From Carettochelys insculpta (lineage: Eukaryota; Chordata; Testudines; Carettochelyidae): a DNA stretch of 64,000 nt. Shown here piece after piece: positions 11,196 through 21,232 of this stretch. The position numbers and the translations under genes are program-made. Under the pieces are notes generated by a model that saw only the letters and a program-made list of their open reading frames with translations, was not told the origin of the DNA and ran no database searches. Within the stretch, counting starts at the first letter, position 1. Each line of letters opens with the position of its first letter. The DNA is taken from contig NC_134144.1 in NCBI RefSeq assembly GCF_033958435.1, positions 8,798,010-8,862,009 on the forward strand. The letters run 5' to 3'.

Positions 11196-12299
11196 TGTAG
11201 GCAGACAGCCAGCCCCCTCTCAGACCAGCATTGCTGGGAAAACAAGGGAGCCAAGACAACAGGGCACTTAACGTAAATTCCAGCACAGCCTTTGAGGCTG
11301 TGAGAAAGCACAGGTGCTGCTATTATGTGCCTCTGGGAACATATACAACGATTAGGCTCACAGCAGACACAGGAGCTGTGACAGACATGGCTCTTAGCCC
11401 CTACTAATAACTTGATGCACACACACTAACATCCCAGGTGGGAAATATTTACCCTAATAAAAAGGAATGTCCAGTAGTCGAAACTTATTGTTCCTCTCCC
11501 TTGCAAGTGTAAATTAAGTTCACACTACTCTTGCAAGAGCTGGCGTCACCCAGACAGACCAGCCCCAATTTGGCATAAGAAAGGAGAAAGAGAATACAGG
11601 GCTACAGAGGTATAAGTATGGGACCAACAGCACCATAATTTTTTGAGTGCTTTTCACTATCTGCTGGTCAGATAAGTGACAGCCTCCCAAGGCTTCTGCA
11701 GCAAAAGGGGTCCCTAAGCCTTGTCCCTTATTCGTCTTTCCGCGGAATTGAGTGACCGATCCTGGCTTGGCACCGCTGGAATCAAGAGATGCAAGGAGAG
11801 TAAGAAGTGCCTACACCTGATCTTCTATCTTTAGTGTACACATATTTTGAAATAGAGCTCTATACTTTGGTTTTTTTTTTCTCTTCTTTGGGATCGTGGC
11901 TTCAGTTTTGTAACTTGTTTGTGTGTGTGTGTAACATCTATACATTTAAATAAGTAGGCACTAGCAATTTTGTAACCACATGATTAGAATCTAGTTTAAT
12001 AAATTTTGGTGACCGTTTATGCACAAGCCTGACTGTTGTTTCCCTGGGTTACTGTAAAGCAGCCAACACAATCAAAGAACCTCAGCCGTTTTTGGCTATA
12101 AAGCCTGGCCATTAGGTGAGAGTACTAAGAGCCTAGCGTTGAGTTGTGCCGCCTCCACGGGTCAAACTCTTGGGGTGCCTGTCAGTCAATCCTGACTGCC
12201 CGCCGCGAAGGGACAGTGAGTCCTAGCGGTTGAAGTCACAGATGGTGTGAAACGGGCATAGCTGGCACCTCACCAAACATCCTTGGCCATCGGCTAACA
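11196..12299 (+). mobile_element. Solo LTR of an endogenous retrovirus inside the Penelope-like element
   Basis: The 1104-bp insert begins TGTAGGCAGACAGCC and ends GGCTAACA, so it has TG...CA ends, and CCACT lies on both sides (11191-11195 and 12300-12304), a perfect 5-bp duplication. A polyadenylation signal AATAAA is at 11998-12003, in a plausible R/U5 position, with another at 11455-11460. There is no primer-binding site, coding frame or second LTR, so it is a solo LTR left by recombination between two LTRs. Orientation is inferred from the polyadenylation signal. Its viral class is uncertain. Confidence 0.85.
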
Positions 12300-13430
12300 C
12301 CACTCCTCTACTTAAGATACATTGATGACATCTTTATGATTTGGATCCATGGTACAGAGGCTCTAGAGGAATTCCACAGAGACTTTAACAATCTACACCC
12401 TACCATCAACTTATGCCTCAATTACAACATGCAAGAGATACATTTCCTGGACACTACAGTACTAATCAAAGATGGCCTGATCAGTACTACACTGTACCGA
12501 AAACCTACTGATCGCTATACTTATCTACACCCTTCTAGTTTCCATCCTGCACACGTGACTAGATCCATTGTTTACAGTCAAGCTCTTAGGTACAATCGCA
12601 CTTGCTCTGATCCAACTGACAGAGACCAAAAACTACAAGAACTTTACCAAATATTCATAAACCTGAATTACCCACCAGGAGAAGTAAAAAAACAAATCGA
12701 CAGGGCCAGACGAATACCCAGAGACCAGCTACTCCAAGATCGGCCCAAAAAAGCCAAGAACAGAACACCACTGGTCATCACCTACAGCCCCCAACTCAGA
12801 CCACTGCAACGAATTATTAAAGACCTACAACCTATCCCTAATCAGGATGCTACACTCCAGAAGACCCTGGGTGACATGCCTGTTCTCTCCTACAGACAAC
12901 CTCCCAACCTCATGAGAATCCTCACTAACAGCCACAGTCTATACCCCAGGAATACCAGTCCTGGAACCTTTCCCTGCAACAAAGCCCACTGCCAGCTTTG
13001 TCCACATATCTTCTCTGGAAATACCATCACTGGACCTAACCAGGTTACTCACAGAATCACGGGCACTTTCTCATGCTCCTCTACTAACATCATATATGCC
13101 ATCATGTGCCAACAATGCCCAGGTGCTTTGTATAGTGGACAGACTTTTAACTCCCTTAAACAAAGGGTCAATGGGCACAAAACAGACATCAAAACACTCC
13201 AGATCCACAAACCAGTTAGTCAACATTTTAATGGAATGGGGCATTGTGTCAATGACCTAAAGGTATGTGTGTTACAGAAAAGGAATTATCGCTCCGTTTT
13301 GGAAAGAGAAACATCTGAACTGGCTTTTATATTCAAATTCGGCACATTAACAAATGGTTTAAATCGTGATGGGAACTTTCTGAGTCACTATAGGGGCTTG
13401 TCTGCATACTTGGCTCAATCTAATTCTTGA
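12300..13430 (+). pseudogene. Penelope-like reverse transcriptase C-terminus and GIY-YIG endonuclease
   Basis: Immediately after the LTR the frame gives the catalytic box LRYIDDIFMIW, with the usual two aspartates, then the thumb region (EIHFLDTTV, LYRKPTDRYTYLH, SIVYSQALRYNR). Counting from the Met of MIW at 12336, the frame is open for 364 codons. A Cys/His cluster (PCNKAHCQLCPH, about residues 213-224) precedes a GIY-YIG-type domain (about 252-330) with NIIYAIMCQQCP, ALYSGQT in place of the usual YIG, and LKQRVNGHKTDIK. A later ERETSE carries the likely catalytic Glu. No stop or frameshift is seen, suggesting a fairly young copy. It has no intact N-terminus and probably is not expressed. 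Confidence 0.88.
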
Positions 13431-14936
13431 CCTTCCCCCCCACCCCTCCACTCTCTGATTTGCTCACCTTGATTATCTTTTTCTGATTTGTCCTCCTTGC
13501 TTACTGTTTTTGGTTCTCTGTGCCTTAAATATTGAGTCTGTTCTGGTCCAGCTATGGTCTGAAGAAGTGGGTCTGTCCCACGAAAGCTCACCTAATAAAC
13601 CATTTTGCTAGTCTTCAAAGTGCTACTTGACTGCTTTTTGTTTTGATAGCCCCAGTGAAGGGAGTCCTGATGGTAGTCCCGCAGACCACACCTGGAGCAG
13701 CCCTGCAGCGGAGAGCCAGCTGGGACAGGGAGCCCTGCTGGTAGCTCAGCAGCCAGGGGGACCCCAGTGGGGATGCCCTGCAGACATCCCTGCAACAGCG
13801 AGGCCTGTGGGTAGTCAGCAGCTGCAGGCAGCTGGCCTGAGGCACCAAACCCAAGCCAGCCAGCTGGGAAAATGAATTTATCTGACAACATCCAGGGGTG
13901 GCAGGGACAAGGAGCCCCCAATAGCTGGCCACTACTGTGGGGGTGAGGAGCCACAGCCAGCCAGCGGCCCTGGCCAACAGGGAACTGGAGCCTACCAGGG
14001 GCACCCCACAGCAGCCCCACTGAATCCTTCCCCCTACCGACAGTACCCCCCCCAATCACCCCAAGCTCCCCCAACCCCGACTTACCTGCACTGCTCCACA
14101 TGAAGGGAGCAGGAAGTCAGGGTGGCAGTGCAGGCGCTTTGCCTCCCCATCTGGCAGGCATGTGGGCAGAGCTCTCTGCTCCCCCCACTGAATGGGGAAC
14201 GAGGGGCAGGGCTGAGCTCCCTCCATGTGCTGTTCAAGAGTGGCTCACGTGCCAGTCATGGCACATGTGCTGGGGGTTGTGGACCCCAGGTCTAGTGGTT
14301 GGATGTACAGGATTAGATGTTCAGGAGATCTGCTTTCAACTCTACCTCTGCTTCTGCTTTACTAGGATATGAAACCAGAGACAAATCACTGTACTTTCCA
14401 TTCTTCAAATCCACTACCACCATCTTCTCCCCTTTAAAACGGGATTATAGTTCCAGAGAGGAATATTATATTTTAAAAAAAAACCTGTCTCAAGCAGCAA
14501 GGTAGCATAAAAGCTTAAAGATTTTAATGCTGAGTCTTTGTTATACTCATTAGCAGAAAAAGCTCTGAGTATGTTCAGAGGTTGTTTTGGGAAACTTAGT
14601 TTCCTATTTGTTTGCAAATCAAGGACATGTCCACACTGCAATGAGACTGCAGCTGACATGGGCTCAGGATAAGGGACCCTTTAGCAGCAGGGTATAAAAT
14701 CAGGCACAGCCTGCAGATCAGGTTCTGGGAGCCCTCCTGCCTTGCAAGGTCGACCTAGAGCAAGGGTGGGAATATGCGACCTTCAGGTCAGAAGAGGTTC
14801 ACCGGGATTAGTTCCTTTCAGGCTGCCAGATGCTTTGTTTACCTGAGTATCTGCAGGTACAGCTGTTCGCAGCTCCCCGTGATGGTGGTTCACTGATACC
14901 ACGCAATAGGAGCTGCAGAAAGTGGCACTGACAACG

Positions 14937-15032
14937 AAGAAAAGCTGCAGGGCCACATCAAGAGCAGTTCCTTGCTAGAGCTGTGGAAGAGCAGATGATG
15001 CTTTGGCCTGGCTGCTGGGAATCCATTGGGAG
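14937..15032 (+). repeat. Dispersed repeat, copy 2 (paired with 9508-9607)
   Basis: See the first copy: same order and orientation, about 80 percent identity by eye. A hAT-like start (caagggtgggaatatgcgacc) sits about 175 bp upstream at 14760, so this may be part of a second decayed hAT element whose right end I could not find. Confidence 0.45.
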
Positions 15033-15234
15033 CCCAAATGTTTAAACTGAAGTCAAACATCTCCTTAGCCTGAGCTTGAGTCAGGTGACATGGGCCAGCT
15101 GTGGGCTTTTAACTGTGGTTTACACATACCCTCATAGTCAGAGGAAGCTTATGTTCCTCAGCATGAACTAAAGAAAAGCAGGGGGCACTACAAGGGGCCT
15201 GTGTTATTTAGCCTGTTGATCTGAAAGAAGAAGG

Positions 15235-15448
15235 CATAGAATCGTAGAATCCTAGGGCTGGAAGGAACCTTAGGAGGTCATATAGTCCACGCACTCACCT
15301 CACTCCCCCCGCCCACCTAAAGCAGGATCAACCCTAACTAAATCATCCCAGCCAGAACTTTGTCAAGCCAGGACTTAAAAACCTCTAGGGACAGAGGATC
15401 CATCAACTCTCTCGGTAAAGCATTCCAGTCCTTTAATGAAAGGACAAT
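15235..15448 (-). mobile_element. CR1 LINE 3' tail
   Basis: On the plus strand it starts catagaatcgtagaatccta and continues gggctggaaggaacctta, aggaggtcatatagtcca, then ttaaaaacctctagggacag and gcattccagt, the reversed 3' end of a CR1 element. Only the untranslated tail remains. Confidence 0.85.
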
Positions 15449-17269
15449 TTGTCAATGGCAGCAGAATTTGTTCCACTTAACAAAATTTATGCAGAACCAT
15501 AAAAAAGGCAGATACAGTTCAAACAATATACAGTTAACAGCTCGACAGAAAATGAAGTTTAGCATGTATAGCTTAAAGAAGCCTACGTTTACAGAGAAAT
15601 AAGAGGCTGGTTATCTTCTGTACAACAGAAGAATTTGCATGATTCATTGCAGAAACAGATATGGTTCACTAATGCTGTTGGACTAATGGGCAGCAACTAT
15701 TTTAGAAAATTATTACTTAGCTCATTCAAAATCACAGACAATATCAGATGCAGCTACCAACAGACTCCTTCCTTCTGCCCCCAGCACTATGTGGAACAAT
15801 AAGTGCAGTTTCAGCTACCTCACCTTAGGAAAGACATGAAGAATGTAAAAGTTTCTGTACCTCTGACAGGATTTGTTGCCCTTTGAAATTTTTATATAGT
15901 ATAAGAAATTGAGAGGAAAAAAACCCAAGAAAAACAGAACTATTTACCCTATAGTACTAAGTTTTACAGACAATACATGAAGCTTAATTCATGGGAGTAG
16001 CCAACTGGCGTCAACAGGACTTTTTATGTAATTAAGTCAATCAGAATTTGGCCTTTGTAGCGAGACTCAATTAAGGATATTAAAAATTAAGAAACAGCTA
16101 AGACCCAATTAATCCTTTTATAATGTAATATGGAAACAAATGACACCAAAACAAAGTTCTTTGCACAGTCAACTAGTGAAATTCACTGCCTACAGAAAAG
16201 TTTTTGAATCAAATGTTTGAAATGCCAAATACGGAGAGACAGTAACTGCTAAGGAATATAGTTTCATGGTACCAGCCAATAAAACCATGATAATCAAATC
16301 CCACAAGCTGATTGCCTGTAGGGAATCCAGATTTATTATGCCCCTTCCACTTCCCCACACCAACTTCAGCCTTCACAGCATGATCTAATTGGGTAGGTGC
16401 ATTATTGGCCAGAAGAGAGGCTTATCTGTCTTTGGAAAGAGTAGATTGACAAGGAATCAGTAGCTTGATTCAACATATCAGTCCTGAATTGTCTTCCTCA
16501 GCTGCTCACAGTTTAGTCACACCTTTGGAAATTTCCTATCAGCAGGACATAATGACTAATTCAGAACTGGAGTAAGAAGCAGAAGAAACAAAAGGTTCTG
16601 TTAGTGGGCTTAGAAGTGAATGGCCACAAGCATGAAGGCTATAATTCTGAATTCAGTTGCTGGAATAAATTACCTGAATATCTGCACGAGAGCCATTTGA
16701 AAAATATTCTACCAATAAATACATACAGAATATGAATGTGCTGCTGAATTATTTTCAAAAGCATGAAACCTCTTCAGTCATCCATGTTACAAAGACAGAC
16801 AACTGTAGGTCCTTAGACACACAGAGCGGCAAATGCATTGTGGGGGCTTACACAACAGAATAACTACTTAACCTGTACTTGGCGATGTTAGCAGTGGAGA
16901 ACCCACACAGGAAGCAGTCTGCCATGAGTAGGGCATACACAGTCAGTTTCTATAATGGATCGCATAAGTGGAAGAACAGGCATGTCAAGGCACAACTAGT
17001 GCATATTCAAATGGCCCAAAACTGGCCTACACATTCCTATATTCCTACACTTATCCAGGCAGGCTCATCTATCACTACGGACAATGACTTGGTGCTTAGG
17101 AATCCAGATCTGACATATGTTACCCATCCCCCTCACCTCCACCTCACATGCCAAGCATATGTTTTGACTACATTTTCAGTGGTCCTTTATCAGTATTTGA
17201 AAATAAAATATTGATATTCACTGCATGTTAGGGAAAAGAGGTTCTGCATGTTTCATGTGATATCTGACA

Positions 17270-17470
17270 TACATATTCAGAGTTGCTTCAGTTTTCCGTC
17301 TTGTAAGGAGTCTTCAGAGACTCAGATTAATACTTTTTTTTTTAAAAAAAGTACACTAGTCTCTCAATTCATGTTGGGATTAGTGTACTTTTTTTTTAAA
17401 AAAAAAGTATTAATCTGAGTCTCTGAAGACTCCTTACAAGATGGAAAACTGAAGCAACTCTGAATATGTA
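17270..17470. repeat. Near-perfect inverted repeat with arms of about 90 nt
   Basis: The left arm 17270-17358 and right arm 17381-17470 are reverse complements, with one c/t substitution (ccgtcttg against caagatgg) and a length difference in the central T/A runs. The 22-nt loop, 17359-17380, starts gtctctcaattcatg. Such similarity means the arms arose recently or are kept alike. The sequence would form a long hairpin and could disturb replication or sequencing. No transposon ends or target duplication are evident. Confidence 0.9.
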
Positions 17471-17504
17471 GTATCTGTCTCTCAATTTATGTTGGGATAG
17501 ATAC
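17471..17504. repeat. Second hairpin with the same 22-nt loop
   Basis: Directly after the long inverted repeat, gtatct (17471-17476) and agatac (17499-17504) form a 6-bp stem around a 22-nt loop (17477-17498). That loop differs by only one base (c to t) from the loop at 17359-17380. The same loop is therefore present twice, each time between unrelated inverted stems. Confidence 0.85.
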
Positions 17505-18227
17505 TTCAACTCTTAAGAATTATATACAAATTTAACTCAATCTAATACATTAGAAGATTAATTACAGTGCACAATAACTGTTCAAAGAATTATCATGTCA
17601 TAGACACATCTAATTTGATCTTGGGGAATCAAATATCAAAGAAGTCAAGCTCTTTAAAGACACAGCTGGTAAGGTATGCATAATGATAACTATTTTGTTA
17701 CAGTTTCTGTATTTTGCAATAGTGTTTAATATTGTGTTACTCACTTTATGATTTGTTCAGTTTTGTTACTAGTTTGTACACAGGAACTACAGAAATAAAA
17801 GTTAAGGCCTTGGTCCTGAAAATATTTATGGATCTATTTCTTATACATATTCACATTTCCAAGAAAGTCACCAGGATTAAATGTATGTGCAAAATTAAGC
17901 ACAAGTGACTTCAGGATTAGGGCCCAGCACAGTGTCTCCACCTATTCCTCATCAATATTTTATTATGGTCTTTGAACGCAATAAACTATTTGAACTTTCT
18001 AAACTATTGTGCATATTGCATTTTAGCCTGTATGCCTGATTTGCCTTGTTTTTGGCATGGACATTTGAAACTTTTTCCCATCTCTGGTGTAACAACTGAT
18101 GGAAGTGGATTTATGCCAGAGATTATTTGGCCTTTGAGCTCCATTTTATCAAACTTCCACATTCAGGCAATGCTTCATGAAACTAGCAAACAACAAGGAG
18201 CTTAAAGGGTGGAGAAGAGTCACATAC

Positions 18228-18276
18228 CACGCAGGAAGCTTCATACTGTTTTCCCAGTTTGGGCCTCAAAAATGCA
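18228..18276 (-). CDS. UNC80: UNC80 coding exon 2 (49-nt microexon)
   Basis: This short exon supplies the last base of the serine codon opened by exon 1 and then 16 full codons, AFLRPKLGKQYEASCV, matching UNC80. The acceptor on the minus strand is gttttag before TGCATTT, and the donor is GTG followed by GTATGTG. It begins with one base completing the previous codon and ends in phase 0, so it links exon 1 and exon 3 without a frame change. Because 49 is not a multiple of three, skipping it would shift the frame, so it should be constitutive. It is too short to be found by open-frame searches and was located by its protein match and splice sites. Confidence 0.94.
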
Positions 18277-18477
18277 CTAAAACCCAACAAACAACAAAAA
18301 CAAGAGTTAGTTTTCATTACAAAAGTTGTAGCAATAAGGCACATTAGAAATGAATAAAAACATGCTTAATTAACTATTTTTTTTAGTGTGGCAATGTTTC
18401 CCCACAAGTTTTAGCTAGAAAACCCACCCCTTCAACCAAGAAGTCAACTGATTTGAGAATTTCAGTAACTCAGACAT

Positions 18478-18760
18478 GGCCTACGCTAGGCAGGTAAGTC
18501 CATTGCTGATACGCAAGTCTACCTACAGCAACTACATAGCTACAATCAACTTATCTGCAATCGACTTCGGAAAGAGGTGGATGGCAGATTGATGGGTGAA
18601 ACTCTCCCATCGACCTCCCTTATTCTTCACGATATTGAGGCACATGGGTCAACTGCCAACCCCAGACAGTTCGATTTAGCACATCTCTACCAGGCGCATG
18701 AAATCGAACTCCAGCCGATTGACCCTGACCCAGCTGAAGCACCATGTAGGCTAGATGCCC
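18478..18760. mobile_element. TGTCTACAC-type short transposon, ggtaagt subfamily
   Basis: It begins ggcctacgctaggcaggtaa and ends catgtaggctagatgcc. Inside it has atcaacttatctgcaatcga, gggtgaaactctcccatcga, cctcccttattcttcacg and accccagacagttcgattt. The same blocks, in the same order, occur at 54812-55107 and 60422-60674. It lacks coding capacity. Confidence 0.65.
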
Positions 18761-18929
18761 TCAGCCACAGAGGCTATAGGTCTGTTACAGGAGGAGGTGG
18801 GTGAGGTGCAGGCCAGCAAGAGGGTCCCTTCTGAGCCTTGAAGTCTATGGACCTCATAAGACAGAGTTTGCTCAAAGTCAGGTGTCCGGGGAGCTCGGCC
18901 TTAGCAACCTGACGGGTAAATAGCAATAA

Positions 18930-19020
18930 TCACACACGCACATAGGCACACACATGTGCACATAGGCACACGCTTGCACACACATGCACACACGCACCTA
19001 GGCACACGCATGCACACGGG
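18930..19020 (+). repeat. CA/CG-rich degenerate tandem repeat beside the UNC80 CpG island
   Basis: Repeats of a cacacgcacataggcaca-like unit with cacatgcacacacgcac variants. Almost strict purine-pyrimidine alternation makes Z-DNA possible. It lies about 265-355 bp into intron 1. Confidence 0.8.
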
Positions 19021-19284
19021 CACAGCAAAACCAGAGGCCCTAGGCCAAGACCCCAGCATCCCACTGACAGGCGCCCAGGCAACGCCTGCGTAGGGGGTTT
19101 CCAAGGCCGGACTGTGGGCGGGGGGGCAATCCCACGATACTCGTCCAGCCTCCCCACGCTGCGACAGGCCGGGGAGGGGCCGGGCGCCCGCCATACCGCG
19201 GGGCGCTCCGCCTTCGTCCCGCTAAAGCAGCCGCCCCCCCAGCCCGCCTCAGCCGGCCGGGCCCGCGCCGCCCTCCGCTCGCAC

Positions 19285-19376
19285 CTGGTCTGCCGCCACA
19301 GGAAGGTCTGGATAGGCAGAGGGACGCCGCGGCCGCTGCCCTGCTCCGGCCCCTCGGAGCTCTTCCTTTTCACCAT
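19285..19376 (-). CDS. UNC80: UNC80 coding exon 1, start codon and N-terminus
   Basis: The ATG sits at 19376-19374 in a favourable start context: reading the minus strand, a G follows the ATG (ATGG) and an A is three bases upstream (position 19379 is t on plus). The translation is MVKRKSSEGPEQGSGRGVPL followed by PIQTFLWRQT, then AG of a split serine codon. The donor is CAG followed by GTGCGAG. Length is 92 nt, 30 codons plus 2 nt. The basic MVKRKSSEG start and the PLPIQTFLWRQT block are characteristic of vertebrate UNC80. The glycine/glutamine-rich spacer varies between species. The exon is inside a CpG island. Upstream minus-strand sequence stays open in frame for a stretch, but conservation points to this methionine as the start. 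Confidence 0.95.
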
Positions 19377-19417
19377 GGCGGCGGCCGCCGCCGGCCCACC
19401 CGCAGCCCCCGCCGCGC

Positions 19418-19428
19418 AAGATGGCAGC
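19418..19428 (+). promoter_or_regulatory. YY1-like motif in UNC80 5' region
   Basis: The string AAGATGGCAGC differs by one base from the YY1 consensus AAGATGGCGGC. It lies about 42 bp upstream of the UNC80 start codon, within the CpG island. YY1 sites often lie just downstream of transcription starts in CpG-island promoters. Here the motif is on the plus strand, opposite to UNC80, so it could act on either strand or mark weak divergent transcription. A second ATGGCGGCGG string overlaps the start codon at 19375-19384. Confidence 0.35.
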
Positions 19429-21152
19429 GGCCGGCCGGGACGCCGGGGGCGGGCGCGCGAGCGGCGCTGGCCGCCTCTTCCCGCCTTCAGCACCTCCCTC
19501 CGCGGACAGCGACCAGCGGCAGGGCGGGAAGGAGCCGCCCCCACGCACGGCGCTCGCGGACACCCCTCCCCCCCCCCCGCCCCGCTGCTATGGCCGGCCT
19601 CGCCTCAGGGCCCAGCCCGCCTCCCCGGCTCCCGGGGAGGGGGGCGTCCAGAGGGCAGCGGGCAGGGCTGGCTGGGCGGCGCCTCACACACCTGCCCCAG
19701 AGTAACAGGCCACTGAAGGACTGGGTCAGTCCAACAGAGGGGCCAGAAGAGCAAAGACACTGGAGTAACTGAACAATCGAGAAACAGGAAACCGCAGCAG
19801 GGTGGGACTTGGGACCCGAGCAGGATAGTGAAATTTCAAGTGAGGGGAAGAAATGTTGGCCTTTTGAAGGGATTTGAGAACCTGGACCTACAGAAAACAA
19901 CAACAACAAAAATAGGGAAACAGCACAGGACAACTAGATATGGACTCCATCACAGCTTGGCTGGCTCCTAGTAGCACTTGTTTGAGCAAAGCAAACTGGG
20001 GATTAGCTTCTACCCATCTGTGTTAACTTAAAAAGACTCATTCAGATGTTAGGTGACTAGTAAATGGTTACCTTGGTTTGTAACGGTTTCCTATGTTGCT
20101 GCAAGAATTCAGAGTGGCACAGTAAAAGTCTTTGCAGAAAGATTTGGATTTACTGTAGGGAGCTATGGAGGAATTTACTGGTCAAAGATCCCTCATTAGG
20201 TCTGCTTAGGCAACAGCACACCTGACAGACAGTGCCAGCAGCCTTATACAAATCTTTGGCATAAGTGGCCTTCCCTAAAAAAGATGCAGGACTGAAAGCT
20301 GGCCAATCAAATTCATCATCTTAAACTGTTAGAATGACATACAGGTCTTGCTCACGCTTATACCAGGATAACTAGTCCTCCAAAAAGCTTAGTGTTAGTC
20401 CTTTTTCAGGTCTACTCTGGTATCAAGAAAGGTTATTGAATGCCAGCTGTTAACACCATACATAGTGTCAGACCTGAGAAAACACAGATGAGAATGATTA
20501 AAGGTTTTAGAAGAGATTGTTGATGTGACCTTGCTGCCTTAGAGAAAGGAAATTGACTGTTGCTCAATAAAGCTCTTGAACTACCAGATGCTACAGATAC
20601 AGTGCAAGTGAAATGATCAGAAAATGAGTGGAGGAGGATGCATGAGACCAGTGGAGAATCTGGAACTGTAACTGGCAATAAACATGAGTTCTCATTTAAA
20701 AAGAGATGGACAACAATGTATGGTTTCTTTAAAAGCGTGACAACAAGCTGAGGGGGTGTGTGAAAATTTCTAGGCAAAGGCAGAGAAGCTTTAGGGACAA
20801 TATTATCTTCCTGGCTCAGTGCAGGCAATATTTTGTCTTGGCATGATGCCACCCAAGACAATACAGAAGAACTACAGGAAGCGATGCTGACAAACCTTAT
20901 ATCACCAACAAATCTTTCTCCTGTCCCAGCCAAATTCAGTAGTGGGCTAGAGAGCTGGAAAAAAATCCAGCTGATCCCAGGATCAGGTTGGCTAACTTGT
21001 CTAATTCTCCAACCAAGATATTTAAAGAGACTAGGTTAACAAAAAAAATACCTGACTAGTTGCAAAAGTAAGTAGAATAGCTTGAAGAGGCTAAGTGAAA
21101 GGGTTAATTGTGCAGTTTACGCTCCAAGTGCGTTAACACAGTTTTCATACTT

Positions 21153-21232
21153 TGGGCCAGATCCTCAGCTGGTATAAACTGTTGCAGGCGATGTCTTCAA
21201 TGGAGCAGTGCTAATTATGCCAGCTGAATACT
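21153..21232 (+). repeat. Ancient dispersed repeat (gggccagatcctcagctgg type)
   Basis: Starts tttgggccagatcctcagct and continues ggtataaactgttgc, cttcaatggagcagtgctaa and tatgccagctga. It is the same family as 45889-45955. Confidence 0.6.

Larger units (their letters stand above)
11000..13647 (+). mobile_element. Penelope-like retrotransposon, 5' truncated and split by an LTR
   Basis: The element encodes the C-terminal part of a Penelope-type reverse transcriptase followed by a GIY-YIG endonuclease. The last part, gtctgaagaagtgggtctgt, cccacgaaagctcacctaat and tttgttttgatag, is the characteristic tail of reptilian copies. AGCCCCA is present on both sides (10993-10999 and 13648-13654), a probable 7-bp target duplication. 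The first part of the reverse transcriptase is missing. The element is interrupted at 11196-12299 by a retroviral LTR. Subtracting the LTR and one CCACT copy, the reverse transcriptase frame continues without a shift. Confidence 0.85.
10013..14289. mobile_element. hAT-like element hosting a nested Penelope-like element and LTR
   Basis: The left end caggggtcaacaacc and the right end, reverse-complemented (ctggggtccacaacc), form hAT-type inverted repeats. The outside bases are gtctagtg at 10005-10012 and again at 14290-14297, a perfect 8-bp target duplication. Removing the inner Penelope-like insertion leaves about 1.6 kb of GC-rich sequence with no transposase that I recognise, so the host is non-autonomous. 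Inverted ctctggtccagcaacat motifs at about 10240-10260 and 10750-10775 hint at another element inside its left half. The long open frame at 10399-11271 runs from this GC-rich filler into the next element and is not a gene. Confidence 0.75.
5657..18227 (-). other. UNC80: UNC80 intron 2 and its contents
   Basis: This 12.6-kb intron separates exons 2 and 3 and carries most of the mobile DNA of the locus. It holds an ancient dispersed repeat (5940-6056), two related short transposons (around 6480-6672 and 8345-8790), the nested hAT/Penelope/LTR complex (10013-14289), a CR1 tail (15235-15448) and the double hairpin (17270-17504). Stretches 6673-8344, 8912-9500 and 15450-17269 show no repeat or gene that I recognise apart from simple T/A runs. 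Confidence 0.8.
18277..19284 (-). other. UNC80: UNC80 intron 1 and its contents
   Basis: This short first intron, 1008 bp, begins in the CpG island. It contains a CA/CG tandem repeat (18930-19020) and a short inverted-repeat transposon (about 18478-18760). Its first few hundred bases are GC-rich and may hold regulatory sites, but I can name none. Confidence 0.8.
19060..19690 (-). promoter_or_regulatory. UNC80: CpG-island promoter and 5'UTR of UNC80
   Basis: This is the only long GC- and CpG-dense stretch in an otherwise AT-rich window, and it surrounds UNC80 exon 1. It contains GC-box-like runs (gccgggggcgggcgcgc around 19440-19460; ccccgccccgc near 19575) and no evident TATA box, as expected for a broad neuronal-gene promoter. 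The transcription start should lie above 19376 on the minus strand, probably within 19400-19650, but the sequence alone does not fix it. The 5'UTR is the part between that start and 19377. The long open frames across it on both strands are a by-product of GC richness. Confidence 0.8.

Noticed and set aside
10399..11271. Plus-strand open frame of 290 codons
   Set aside because: It runs from GC-rich hAT filler through the first part of a Penelope-like reverse transcriptase and into an LTR. It is a chance fusion, not a gene.
18930..19716. Long open frames on both strands across the CpG island (about 200 codons each)
   Set aside because: Composition keeps stop codons rare. Only the 31-residue UNC80 start on the minus strand matches a known protein, and it ends at a good donor site.
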